Shown here piece after piece: positions 46,654 to 54,694 of a stretch of DNA of 62,768 nt. Origin of the DNA: an uncultured Porphyromonadaceae bacterium. GTDB lineage: Bacteria > Bacteroidota > Bacteroidia > Bacteroidales > Muribaculaceae. Made by a program: the position numbers and the translations under genes. The DNA lies in assembly GCA_947178165.1 (NCBI GenBank), contig CAMWXH010000005.1:1-62768 (forward strand), in the 5' to 3' direction. Below the pieces are notes generated by a model that saw only the letters and a list, made by a program, of their open reading frames with translations, was not told the DNA's origin and ran no database searches. Position 1 is the first letter of the stretch. The number at the start of each line of letters is the position of its first letter.

Positions 46654-46884
46654 TTAATTGGATTCCGGGAACAGAGCTTCCGGGGTTGTGTTGAAATGTT
46701 TGGCGAGCACATCGCGTGTGAGCGGGTCGGGGCGGCACGAAGATTTCAGATTATCGTCGCCAAGCCATCTCCGAACGGTTATCTCGGATTTCTTTGTTAT
46801 CCGCGCTATTTCCGCTATCCATGATTTGGCGGGTGCCGGTTTATCAAGTTCTTTTCTGTATAGCTCTCTGAATGTCATTTTCAT
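46654..46884 (-). CDS. Cro-like helix-turn-helix regulator
   Basis: A 76-residue DNA-binding protein. The helix-turn-helix is in KSWIAEIARITKKSEITVRR, followed by WLGDDNLKSS. It reads away from the CI-like gene across a shared control region, the classic arrangement of a lytic Cro repressor. It should bind the operators at 46946-46990 to turn off the CI gene and early promoters. The small size without an oligomerisation domain fits Cro. Confidence 0.72.
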   Translation of the reverse strand: MKMTFRELYRKELDKPAPAKSWIAEIARITKKSEITVRRWLGDDNLKSSCRPDPLTRDVLAKHFNTTPEALFPESN

Positions 46885-46914
46885 TTGCTTTTATGAGAGA
46901 TTTTATTAACTTTG
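46884..46914 (+). promoter_or_regulatory. Promoter for the CI-like repressor gene
   Basis: TTTG at 46884-46887, a 19-bp spacer and TAACTTTG at 46907-46914 match the Bacteroidetes -33/-7 promoter. The expected start is near 46921, so the operators (46946-46990) lie in the untranslated leader, where bound repressor would block elongation (autorepression). Confidence 0.7.
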
Positions 46915-46937
46915 TGCAATAATTTGTTATCACGATG

Positions 46938-46968
46938 CAAAGTTAACTTAAATGGTTAACTTCTGCAA
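46938..46968 (-). promoter_or_regulatory. Promoter for the Cro-like gene
   Basis: On the minus strand, TTG at 46968-46966, a 20-bp spacer and TAACTTTG at 46945-46938. The left operator half (46946-46961) lies in the spacer, so repressor binding would directly exclude RNA polymerase. This promoter drives the lytic early operon. Confidence 0.7.
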
Positions 46969-46990
46969 CACAATAGTTAACCATTTAAGT
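46946..46990. promoter_or_regulatory. Inverted operator pair of the phage switch
   Basis: ACTTAAATGGTTAACT (46946-46961) and AGTTAACCATTTAAGT (46975-46990) are perfect 16-bp inverted repeats separated by 13 bp. The centre-to-centre distance is 29 bp, about three helical turns, so two repressor dimers could sit on the same face. An extra half-site GTTAAC lies at 46942-46947. Confidence 0.78.
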
Positions 46991-47006
46991 TTTATTAACA
47001 TTTTAT

Positions 47007-47729
47007 ATGTCAATTCATCAAGAACTCTCTGCTTACCTTGAAAAGAAAGGGATTTCTCAGGTTGATATCGCTGAAGAATTAGGCGTTACAAAATCCTATG
47101 TAAATCAGTTACTCTCTGGGAAAAAACAGTTTGGAAAACGACAGGCAAATATATGGAGTGAAAAATTTGGTTTTTCCAAATCATGGCTTCTTACAGGAGA
47201 AGGAAGTATGTTGGATGATGAGACGGACGAAAATTATATCTGGAAAAATTCAAAAGAGGATGAGGCTATAAAATTAGGTCATCCGGTAGCAGAAATAAGG
47301 GAAGAGATGGTTGATGTCAGGTTCTTCTATCTGACACCGACAGCCACATTTCAGGAATATTGTTCGAGTGAAGATGAAAGTGTGCATCACATAAAGATTT
47401 CAAGAATGCCGGGAGATAGATTGGATGAATCAGCATGTGTATTTGAAATAAGAGGCGACTCAATGGCTCCGCAGATCCAGCCGAAGGCGCGTGTGCTTTG
47501 TCATGAGATATCCCCTACCCGATGGCACCAGATCCGCGACTGCGTGGTAGTGATTGCCTATGCCGACAGATTTGTTATAAAGCGTGTTGTCTCAAATAAA
47601 CTTGACTCTGAAAACTATCTTGTGCTTGCCTCCGATAATCCGGATTATCCGGGTGAGGAAATTGTGCAGTATTGCGACATACGTTGCATCTTTTGCGCGG
47701 ACCGGATTATCTCGCAGCCGATATATTAG
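47007..47729 (+). CDS. CI-like repressor with S24 peptidase domain
   Basis: A 240-residue repressor: an XRE-type helix-turn-helix at about 15-60 (ISQVDIAEELGVTKSYVNQL) and a LexA/S24 C-terminal domain with Ser152 in RGDSMAPQIQ and Lys192 in RFVIKRVV. S24 repressors cleave themselves after RecA activation, linking induction to DNA damage. A clean Ala-Gly or Cys-Gly cleavage site is not obvious, so the cut position is open. It holds the lysogenic state by binding the adjacent operators and is divergent from the Cro-like gene. Confidence 0.85.
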   Translation: MSIHQELSAYLEKKGISQVDIAEELGVTKSYVNQLLSGKKQFGKRQANIWSEKFGFSKSWLLTGEGSMLDDETDENYIWKNSKEDEAIKLGHPVAEIREEMVDVRFFYLTPTATFQEYCSSEDESVHHIKISRMPGDRLDESACVFEIRGDSMAPQIQPKARVLCHEISPTRWHQIRDCVVVIAYADRFVIKRVVSNKLDSENYLVLASDNPDYPGEEIVQYCDIRCIFCADRIISQPIY

Positions 47730-47790
47730 TCCTGAATGAAATAAATGGCAGAGTAACCACCACAATTCTAAATCTAAATCATTGAATACA

Positions 47791-48186
47791 ATGAACCGAC
47801 ATTCTATTTTTATGCTGCAAGGTATTCTTCTATTCCTTACAGGGGGATTTCTTTGGGGTTGTGTAAGCAAATACATTTCATCTATTTGGTTATCGATACC
47901 ATTGTTTTTGATGGGATGGTTTTTTATTGGATGGTGTGTAATAGCTCTGACAAGTCTTATAGATCCGGACATAAGATTAGCCAGTAAGTTAAGAATTAGG
48001 ATTGAGAATCTTCATATTTATAGGAACGCATTCGAACAACTTGTAGAGGCTGAAATGAAAGGAGAAGAAACTAAATGGATTGGAAATTCTTTGCCAGATC
48101 AAGGTGAATGGGTGAGGTATTTACAATATGAAATTAAAAAAGGGCTAAAAGAAGAATCTAAGGATCCTCTAAGAAAAAAACATTAG
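47791..48186 (+). CDS. Lysogeny-operon membrane protein
   Basis: A 131-residue protein starting MNRHSIFMLQGILLFLTGGF. It has two N-terminal membrane helices (MLQGILLFLTGGFLWGCV; IPLFLMGWFFIGWCVIALTS) and a charged cytoplasmic tail. It lies directly behind the CI-like gene and is probably expressed in the lysogen, so a superinfection-exclusion or host-conversion role is plausible but unproved. Confidence 0.55.
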   Translation: MNRHSIFMLQGILLFLTGGFLWGCVSKYISSIWLSIPLFLMGWFFIGWCVIALTSLIDPDIRLASKLRIRIENLHIYRNAFEQLVEAEMKGEETKWIGNSLPDQGEWVRYLQYEIKKGLKEESKDPLRKKH

Positions 48187-48260
48187 TGAGGATGTTGTAT
48201 TTAAACTTTTGTTACACAAAAATACTTATTATGTGTCATCTACAAACAAAACGATTAGCA

Positions 48261-48701
48261 ATGAGGCTTTTAATGATAATTGCAATAATGACTTTGGCAT
48301 CTTGCAAAGGGAAACTCTCCCCAGATGATCTAAGCGAAGTCTATGTCTGCACGAGCGAGGGGGCGAAAGCTTACCATGCAAAAGATGATTGCATGGGCAT
48401 TGCAAATTGTTCGGAGGAGATAAGGAAGGTTAAGATTGAGGAGGCCAAGGGAGTCAGGAAGCCTTGCTCAATGTGCATTAAGAAAGACAAAAGCTCTAAT
48501 GAGAGTGAGGGAAGCACGATTGGGAAATACGTGTATAAAGATCCTTATTACAATGGAAAAGTTCATGTTGATAGAAGTTGTCCCTATATTCACGAGTCTG
48601 CAGAACGGATCTTAAGTTCGGAAGCAAAGTACGACAACGGTTCTTACTGCTTACATTGTGTAAGTGACGAGAACTATGACAAGCTAATGAATCTTAAATA
48701 A
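48261..48701 (+). CDS. Lysogeny-operon lipoprotein with two Cys-rich repeats
   Basis: A 146-residue protein starting MRLLMIIAIMTLASCKGKLS. The lipobox (L-A-S-C) predicts a lipoprotein. The mature part has two related segments: YVCTSEGAKAYHAKDDCMGI with NCSEEIRKVK and a C-x-x-C (CSMC), and a second (YYNGKVHVDRSCPYIHESAE ... YCLHC). The YH or VH followed by C and a closing CxxC resembles small Cys-rich phage and host domains. Its expression from the prophage operon suggests superinfection exclusion at the surface. The upstream ATG codons are less likely. Confidence 0.6.
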   Translation: MRLLMIIAIMTLASCKGKLSPDDLSEVYVCTSEGAKAYHAKDDCMGIANCSEEIRKVKIEEAKGVRKPCSMCIKKDKSSNESEGSTIGKYVYKDPYYNGKVHVDRSCPYIHESAERILSSEAKYDNGSYCLHCVSDENYDKLMNLK

Positions 48702-48719
48702 TGCCTACGAGCATTTGCC

Positions 48720-48741
48720 AAGGTCTCCGCTTCGTCGGAGA
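48720..48741. other. Short hairpin in a gene-poor stretch
   Basis: TCTCCG CTTCGT CGGAGA is a 6-bp stem with a 6-base loop just after the lipoprotein gene. The stretch 48702-48955 has no supported gene; it contains only this hairpin and AT-rich leader sequence for the next gene. Confidence 0.45.
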
Positions 48742-48955
48742 AAGGGACGCGCAGGCCATGCCGGAGATGCCATTAGGCGGGAATTGCAAACAAGCTCTCT
48801 GAGCGCGTAAAATTCCTTGGATATATAAATCCTTATCAAGAATATTTGAACGCATCAGGATTGACCCTATGGCCTCAGAGAAGCATTCTTCAATCCTGTA
48901 TCGTGAATAGATAGTCGCAAAAATTGAAAATTTGAAGTAAAAGTAGAAATTGAAT

Positions 48956-49246
48956 ATGGAGATGATTGATCCCTTACTGGAGGATGAGGCAACCGACTTC
49001 ATTCAGGAACTGAAGGATTGCGCCTGGAACGTGGTCAGGGATAATCCTGGCATCGACCGATCCGAATGGATCGACGAGCTAATAAGGCAGTACCCTTCGG
49101 AAGTTGTCGATGCGTACGGGATGAATCCTCCGGAAGTCTTCCATAGCCTCTCAGACCTGTGGGATACGGAATACACAGACCCCGACACCGGGGAATGGGA
49201 CAGCTTCGCCGGATGGTCAGAACACTTTGCCACGGATCCGGAGTAA
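48956..49246 (+). CDS. Small acidic protein at the right end of the prophage
   Basis: A 96-residue, strongly acidic protein (MEMIDPLLEDEATDFIQELK) containing RSEWIDELIRQYPSEVVDAY and LWDTEYTDPDTGEWDSFAGW. The high Asp/Glu content and aromatic residues could mimic DNA, as in phage antirestriction proteins, but this is speculation. It is the last plus-strand gene before the terminator hairpin at 49405 and may belong to the lysogeny operon. Confidence 0.6.
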   Translation: MEMIDPLLEDEATDFIQELKDCAWNVVRDNPGIDRSEWIDELIRQYPSEVVDAYGMNPPEVFHSLSDLWDTEYTDPDTGEWDSFAGWSEHFATDPE

Positions 49247-49404
49247 CTGTCACAAGCAAAGGAATGTATAAATAACTATAGTCACCTTTTTTAAAATATA
49301 GAAATAAATTAGTAAAAAAACTTAAGTCCCTCTAATTTCGTTAAAACTATCTGCGGCGCAGGCTGCAATCGAGGATTAAGACATAATCCTATAACCCCTT
49401 AATA

Positions 49405-49453
49405 TTAGGCTGTAATTCTCTGTTTATCAGAGGTTACAGCCTAAGTTATTTTT
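49405..49453 (+). terminator. Strong hairpin terminator upstream of the integrase
   Basis: TTAGGCTGTAA pairs with TTACAGCCTAA and CTCTG with CAGAG, a 16-bp interrupted stem with a 5-base loop, followed by TTATTTTT. It likely ends transcripts from the small acidic gene and forms a boundary before the integrase unit. Confidence 0.75.
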
Positions 49454-49454
49454 G
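49423..49454 (+). promoter_or_regulatory. Candidate integrase promoter
   Basis: TATTTTTG at 49447-49454 fits the -7 consensus; the -33 position holds TTTA (49423-49426), a near match, 20 bp upstream. The promoter partly overlaps the terminator hairpin, and the 130-bp leader carries the CGGACAC repeats. Confidence 0.5.
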
Positions 49455-49504
49455 GTCGGTTCGTACATTCTGAATCGCTTTGCGAGCAGGATAACCGCAT
49501 TTCA

Positions 49505-49568
49505 CGGACACCAGGACGGACACTTCAGGAAATAGCCACGGACACCTCACGGACACAAAAACGGACAC
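49505..49568 (+). repeat. Five phased CGGACAC direct repeats
   Basis: CGGACAC occurs at 49505, 49517, 49539, 49550 and 49562. Distances of 12, 22, 11 and 12 bp place all copies on nearly one face of the helix. Position just upstream of an integrase gene suggests arm-type binding sites for integrase or its accessory factor, possibly near an attachment site or for autoregulation. Confidence 0.75.
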
Positions 49569-49586
49569 CAAAAAATTATTAAATAA

Positions 49587-51080
49587 ATGGCTACATTTAA
49601 AGCAGTTACAAGAAAGATGAGATCTGATGGTCTTTACCCTGTATATATCAGGGTATGCCATCGTACCCAAAAGGGGTACATGAACACAGGAAAATTAGTA
49701 TCTCAGAAAAAAGTTAAGAAGGGAGGCGAAATAACTGATACTTTCGTACTGGAGTTTTGCGCGCGTGAGATAAACAGATATACGGAGATATGCAACCGAA
49801 AAGATATTTCAAAAATGACGGTTAGTGAGCTTATCGCATATCTTACGGAAGATAAGAGCGAACCCTGTTTCAGTGACTATGCACGTAACTTCATAGACAA
49901 GATGATTAATTCAGGACATGAAAGGAATGCCAAGAACTACAAGGCAGCCCTCAAGAGTCTTGAACTCTCAGCAGGAACTAACAAGATAATGTTCTCCCAA
50001 CTCTCTTCTGCCGTTCTCAGAAAATGGATTGAATCCCTGATTCAGACCAACCGATGCAAGGAACAGTACCCAATCTGTATGAGACAGGTCTTCAAGTCAG
50101 CTTTACTGGAACTGAATGACGAGGAACGCGGTGTCATTCCCATCAAGTTCAATCCGTGGCTTAAAGTCTCAATCCCCAAAGCGGACAAAGGACCTAAAAG
50201 AGCCATAAGTGCCGAGGCCTGCAGAGAGTTCTTCAACCGACCCCTGCCAGCGACTAAAATGATTTCATCACTTCCGGAACTTGGCAGAGACGTATGCCTG
50301 TTGTCATTATGTCTCGGTGGCATGAATACTGCGGACATATATAATCTCCAGAAAACTGATTATAGAAACGGCGTCATCGGCTATAAGAGAGCCAAGACCA
50401 GACATGCCCGTAAAGACGAGGCATATATAGAAATGAGGGTCGAACCATTCATTCAGCCTACTTTCGACAAGTATCTTGCTGATTCAAGTGATCCTTTCCT
50501 CTTCACATTCCACAACAGATATAAGGACATCGACAGTTTCAACGCCAATGTCAATTCAGGATTGAAGAAGATATGCACCGATATGGGGATGAATAAAGAG
50601 GATTGGTATTGTGGCTATACTTTCCGTCATACGTGGGCTACAATCGCCCAGAACGACTGTGGAGCGACAATACCAGATGTTGCTTTCGGAATGAATCACA
50701 GTCATGGATTCGCTGTTACCCGTGGATATGTTAAGCCTGATTTCACCCCTGCATGGGAACTTAACGCCAAGATCATAGAATTCATTTTCTTCACCGACAA
50801 ACCAAGTAAGCAAGGTAAGGCGTTGGATCTTGAGGAACCGGCAGGAAAACTATTCAGACTATCCCCCAAGAAGATGGTCTATGCAAGGGCATACTACAAG
50901 GGTAAGGTTATCGGAGAAGTAACTGACATAGGATTCGGATCAATTGACGATGTGATAAAACGTCTTGTTCCATCCTTCCCCACTGACATTCCTGAGGGTG
51001 GTGCAGTCCAATTCAGAATACAGAATCTTGATTCCCAATCAGAAGCCGTGTACGAAAGAACGAAAGGAAAGGGATTCTGA
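49587..51080 (+). CDS. Tyrosine integrase with altered box I
   Basis: A 497-residue site-specific recombinase. The N-terminal arm-binding domain and the SAM-like core domain (about 93-200) precede the catalytic domain. Catalytic landmarks: box I LCLGGMNTADIYNL at 241-254, where the usual arginine position is Gly244; YTFRHTWATI at 344-353 with Arg347 and Tyr344 at the usual His; the region with MNHSH at 369-373; and the nucleophile Tyr381 in RGYVKP. An unusual extra C-terminal domain follows to 497. It could integrate the phage or the conjugative element, since it lies between them. The five CGGACAC repeats precede it. Confidence 0.8.
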   Translation: MATFKAVTRKMRSDGLYPVYIRVCHRTQKGYMNTGKLVSQKKVKKGGEITDTFVLEFCAREINRYTEICNRKDISKMTVSELIAYLTEDKSEPCFSDYARNFIDKMINSGHERNAKNYKAALKSLELSAGTNKIMFSQLSSAVLRKWIESLIQTNRCKEQYPICMRQVFKSALLELNDEERGVIPIKFNPWLKVSIPKADKGPKRAISAEACREFFNRPLPATKMISSLPELGRDVCLLSLCLGGMNTADIYNLQKTDYRNGVIGYKRAKTRHARKDEAYIEMRVEPFIQPTFDKYLADSSDPFLFTFHNRYKDIDSFNANVNSGLKKICTDMGMNKEDWYCGYTFRHTWATIAQNDCGATIPDVAFGMNHSHGFAVTRGYVKPDFTPAWELNAKIIEFIFFTDKPSKQGKALDLEEPAGKLFRLSPKKMVYARAYYKGKVIGEVTDIGFGSIDDVIKRLVPSFPTDIPEGGAVQFRIQNLDSQSEAVYERTKGKGF

Positions 51081-51140
51081 CAAACCTATTCACCAAGCAA
51101 GCAATAAACCTAAGGGAACACATACCCTAATCCCAAACCC

Positions 51141-51170
51141 AACTGCAGCAGTCGCAAGATTGTTGCAGTT
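51141..51170 (+). terminator. Hairpin after the integrase gene
   Basis: AACTGCA pairs with TGCAGTT, with an inner CA/TG pair after a 1-1 mismatch, followed by TTTTCTC. It probably ends integrase transcription. It lies 60 bp behind the stop. Confidence 0.5.
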
Positions 51171-51200
51171 TTCTCATATAGAGCCTTATGATATCATTTT

Positions 51201-51482
51201 TCAGTTCACATCCCCACTATTGCCATTTTGTTTAGTTTTGTGATCCATCGATGTTACCTCCTTCATATAAAGCCTGGACCAACAAAGTCTTGCCTTACTC
51301 CATAATCGAGGCAATCCCCATTCAGCAAACGCATACAGTTTGGTAGTAAGATATACCGTACCCAGGCACATCCATTTTATGAGGAATATGGCAACATACA
51401 TGAGAAGTTTTATCGCCAGCACAAACGGCAGCGAAATAAGGTACACTATTGGGTTAATGCAAACGACAGGTCTAATTTTCAT
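51201..51482 (-). CDS. Small membrane protein of the conjugative element border
   Basis: A 93-residue protein (MKIRPVVCINPIVYLISLPF) with two hydrophobic helices (YLISLPFVLAIKLLMYVAIF; KWMCLGTVYLTTKLYAFAEW) and a basic C-terminal half. It is the only likely gene between the integrase and the mobilisation genes. Coding support is moderate. Confidence 0.45.
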   Translation of the reverse strand: MKIRPVVCINPIVYLISLPFVLAIKLLMYVAIFLIKWMCLGTVYLTTKLYAFAEWGLPRLWSKARLCWSRLYMKEVTSMDHKTKQNGNSGDVN

Positions 51483-51659
51483 ACAATTGCTTGTTAATTA
51501 ACGGTTTTAGAACCTAAAGTTAATAAAAATTCCTCACTTTTACAAATATTTATGTCGTTATTTTACTGTTATTCAACCATTTATCCTACATTTTCATCAC
51601 TTCTACCTTTTTGATTGAGGAATAGACAAGTTGACATCTCCGGTAGTTTAGGTATTCCC

Positions 51660-51688
51660 GGTCGGAAATGGGCCTGCCCTTTCCGACC
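51660..51688. other. Strong hairpin in the gene-free stretch before the mobilisation region
   Basis: GGTCGGAAA pairs with TTTCCGACC, and GGGC with GCCC around a 2-base centre (one bulged T). It lies in the 51483-52490 stretch, which holds no supported gene and is AT-rich with short palindromes. There is no T run, so a DNA structure such as an attachment or transfer site is possible. Confidence 0.55.
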
Positions 51689-52355
51689 GATGAAACCGGT
51701 ATTATGTTGCTTGGCTCAGAAATACTCTTTGTCCTTGGCTACAAATCATCAGACGTCATCATATTCCGATTACCTGACAATACGACTGCTCCATATAAGA
51801 CCTCATAGCCTCGCTATCCGAATCACATTTTATCCGAGCGAGTTTTTCCGAGAATTAATTGATTCATTCAGCACAGTCATAACATGATACGTCCATGACC
51901 TTTCAGATTACGTTGCCGTGACTAAATTACCCTTGCCAATAATTGTGCCAACTACTTGTACTTCGATGATTTTATCTACGCAATAATGGTACGATTTATC
52001 AACAATCAAAGATAATGGTTATTATTGACCGCAGTCTCAAATTATCCTGAATGTAATTGTTTCGGCATATCTTCATCAGAATGGTTATGTCATCCATCCC
52101 GATTATTTCCTGCTTCAATACTTTTGTGCTGGGTTATTACGTCCCATTCTCCCTTATCCTTGGATGATGAGCGTCCCTTGTCAGATTAGCGCATACTTTG
52201 GTCGGAGTAACCGAGAGGCCAAGACACCTGGAGCAGACACATCCGGGAAAACAGGGAATATTTGCGGATTTTATACCGGAAACGTGTAATTTTGGGTTGA
52301 GAATTTTCCCCGGAATCATATCGTTACAGGTCATATGTTTTTCTAAGCAAGTTGT

Positions 52356-52434
52356 ACCTTTGTCATTACAAGCTCCGCTTGTCATTGACAAAGGTGACTT
52401 GCCGACCGCTTCGCGGCGGAGCGGATAAATCCGC
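52356..52434 (+). other. Candidate origin of transfer (oriT) with nested hairpins
   Basis: ACCTTTGTCA pairs with TGACAAAGGT and the inner ACAAGC with GCTTGT (52356-52395), then CCGCTTCGCGG and GCGGATAAATCCGC (52421-52434). Such nested inverted repeats just before the accessory protein and relaxase genes are the usual place and look of oriT. The -7-like box TACCTTTG (52355-52362) lies inside the first stem. Confidence 0.6.
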
Positions 52435-52490
52435 TGTTTTCATAAACGAAAAATGGTTCCGGGGAAATCAGCCAGCAAAACCCGTAAAAG

Positions 52491-52874
52491 ATGAACCATA
52501 GAACAAAGTATTTTCAACTGAGGCTGACTCCGGAGGAATATGAGACATTGAGATCCAAAGCAGAGAAATATAATTCTGTAAGCGAATACATTAGGACTGC
52601 CCTGCAGGAGTTTTCCGACATTGACACGCAGCAGAGGATAGAAATGATGACTGTCCTCGGTAAGTTTTATCAGGACTACAATAACCGACTGTCCTGGACC
52701 GGAAGCAATCTGAATCAGGCGGTCAAGCGTGCCAATGAACTCTCCATCGCAGGCCAACTGACCGGCGCCTATATAAGGACTGTCCTTTTGCCCGTGATTC
52801 AAGAGACCAACACCCTCATTTCCGAGATTAAACGGCAACTCCTAACCATTACAAAAACGGCAACCAAATTCTGA
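52491..52874 (+). CDS. MobC-like mobilisation accessory protein
   Basis: A 127-residue protein. The start is a ribbon-helix-helix (TKYFQLRLTPEEYETLRSKA) with the SEYIRTALQEF helix; the second half (FYQDYNNRLSWTGSNLNQAV) is the type found in MobC/BmgB accessory proteins. These bind oriT and help the relaxase nick. It sits between the oriT-like hairpins and the relaxase gene, which is the standard order. Confidence 0.75.
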   Translation: MNHRTKYFQLRLTPEEYETLRSKAEKYNSVSEYIRTALQEFSDIDTQQRIEMMTVLGKFYQDYNNRLSWTGSNLNQAVKRANELSIAGQLTGAYIRTVLLPVIQETNTLISEIKRQLLTITKTATKF

Positions 52875-52956
52875 TCCGGATTAATTTCATACTCTGAATA
52901 ATCGACCAAGACAACTATACAAGATTAACCGAAGCAACTATACAACATCATCCGAA

Positions 52957-54561
52957 ATGATAGCGACAATTTTACCGGGAAGCACGAACTTCCATGCTGT
53001 GGGTTACAATGAGCATAAGGTCTCGACCGGAAGCGCACAGCGAATCGAGATGAAGAATTTCGGGGCACTCGGAATGTTGGAACCTCCGACATCCGGTGAA
53101 CTGACATCCTTTCTCCAAGGTTACTCCGACCGGAACAAAAGGATCACAAAAGCCCAGTTTCATGTTGCCTTCTCATGCAAAGGCCATGAAATGTCGGAAT
53201 CAGAAATCCTGGAGTTTGCGCATGAATGGCTCAGGGAGATGGGTTACATGGAGCCGGGTCAGCCTTTGCTTGCATACGCGCACAGGGATACCGACAACAC
53301 ACATATCCATATCATAACATCCCGTGTCGCTCCGGACGGAAGGAAGATAGAACATGATCACGAGCGCAGGAGGTCTCAGGAAGTCGTTGACCGGCTTATG
53401 GCAATAAACAGGAATGAGAAAGTAGAAAAAGATATCGCGTCAAGTTTCTCCTATCACTTCGGCTCAATGGCTCAATATAAAGCGGTGATGAACTCCTTGG
53501 GTTATGAGGTATATAATAAAGATGGAAAGATATTCATAAAGTTCGGGGGGAAGATAAGGAAAAAGATGGATGAGATCGAAATTACATCACGCTTCGAGAA
53601 TACAAAACTGAATAAGGAAAGGCGTAGGCAGCTGCGGTCGATACTATGCAAATATAGGGATCGTTCCTCAGACATAGAGGAACTGAAGGGCCAGCTCAAA
53701 AAGAAGTTCGGGATCGACCTTGTGTTCTTCGGAAAGAAAGATAACCCTTTCGGCTATATGCTGATTGACCATTCGGACAAAACCGTGATAAACGGTAACA
53801 GGATCCTCTCATTAGACAGGCTCATGGACTTGGCAACCCAGGAGGAGAGGCTTGACAGGATGGAGAGTTTTATTGAGGAACTGCTCAGGGCTACCCCCAC
53901 CTTATCCCAGTCTGATATACATGAAGCTCTGTCTAACTTTCATGCGTGGGTGAAGAAAGGAAATCTTCATTACAACGGTGCTTCACGTCCCCTTAAACCT
54001 GAACTTGTGGACACCATAGCACGCAACAACAGGATAAGGTGGATAGAGTCGTTCACTCCTCAGTCCGAGGCAGAAAGGGATATTCTCTGCGAAATAGGCA
54101 AAGTCCAGGTCGAGGGGGAAATCAGGAACCATATAATCTTGGGCGAGCCTTCAAGACTCAAATATTCAGAAGCACTCTCAAGATTGAAGGAGATTGCGGA
54201 TGACGTATCCATTGCCAGCATAAGGTATGCCCTATACCGTAACAATTTTGTTATAAGGCAGAATGGAGAGGAAACCTTTGCCATTGATTTTTCAAACCGA
54301 CTTATCATAAACCTGACTTCAATCGGTTTCGACATTGATGACATTCAGCGACGTCATTTGGAAATCCGGAGGGAATTGTTCAGGCAGGGAAAGAGACAGA
54401 CGGAGGCACACCCCGGAGAGTCTAAAGGGACTGCAAGAAATCAGAAACCCAAAGGACCGAGAGATGTCGGTGGCGGAAGTCATTATCAGAACAGGGAATG
54501 GGAAGTCGGAGGCAATGATGACTATGACAGAGTGGATGATCATACCACCTTGAAGAGATAA
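52957..54561 (+). CDS. MOB-family relaxase
   Basis: A 534-residue protein that nicks oriT, stays bound to the 5' end and guides the strand to the recipient. It shows the relaxase metal motif HRDTDNTHIHII (H109, H116, H118) in the N-terminal domain, and a candidate active-site Tyr at 17 (VGYNEHKV). The C-terminal part is charged and basic (AHPGESKGTARNQKPKGPRD). It resembles the BmgA/MobB-type relaxases of Bacteroides mobile elements. It is the end of the mob operon, followed by a terminator. Confidence 0.85.
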   Translation: MIATILPGSTNFHAVGYNEHKVSTGSAQRIEMKNFGALGMLEPPTSGELTSFLQGYSDRNKRITKAQFHVAFSCKGHEMSESEILEFAHEWLREMGYMEPGQPLLAYAHRDTDNTHIHIITSRVAPDGRKIEHDHERRRSQEVVDRLMAINRNEKVEKDIASSFSYHFGSMAQYKAVMNSLGYEVYNKDGKIFIKFGGKIRKKMDEIEITSRFENTKLNKERRRQLRSILCKYRDRSSDIEELKGQLKKKFGIDLVFFGKKDNPFGYMLIDHSDKTVINGNRILSLDRLMDLATQEERLDRMESFIEELLRATPTLSQSDIHEALSNFHAWVKKGNLHYNGASRPLKPELVDTIARNNRIRWIESFTPQSEAERDILCEIGKVQVEGEIRNHIILGEPSRLKYSEALSRLKEIADDVSIASIRYALYRNNFVIRQNGEETFAIDFSNRLIINLTSIGFDIDDIQRRHLEIRRELFRQGKRQTEAHPGESKGTARNQKPKGPRDVGGGSHYQNREWEVGGNDDYDRVDDHTTLKR

Positions 54562-54586
54562 GATAAAGCGACTGATATAATCTGAG

Positions 54587-54633
54587 AACGCGTTCATGTT
54601 TCAAAAAAAGGAACATGGACGTTTTATTTTTAT
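54587..54633 (+). terminator. Terminator after the mobilisation operon
   Basis: CATGTT pairs with AACATG and AACG with CGTT after a bulge, followed by TTTTATTTTTATC. It separates the mob operon from the tra operon. Confidence 0.65.
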
Positions 54634-54694
54634 CAAAAAGTTAAACATCACGCGAAATTTCATTGTCTGAGGCAAGACTGTCCCGGTTCACTGC

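Noticed and set aside
48694-49002. 102-codon minus-strand frame after the lipoprotein gene
   Set aside because: It overlaps the start of the acidic gene on the plus strand and the hairpin at 48720; Ser/Phe-rich with no domain.
51615-51887. 90-codon plus-strand frame between the integrase and mob genes
   Set aside because: It crosses the strong hairpin at 51660-51688 and has no protein-like texture.
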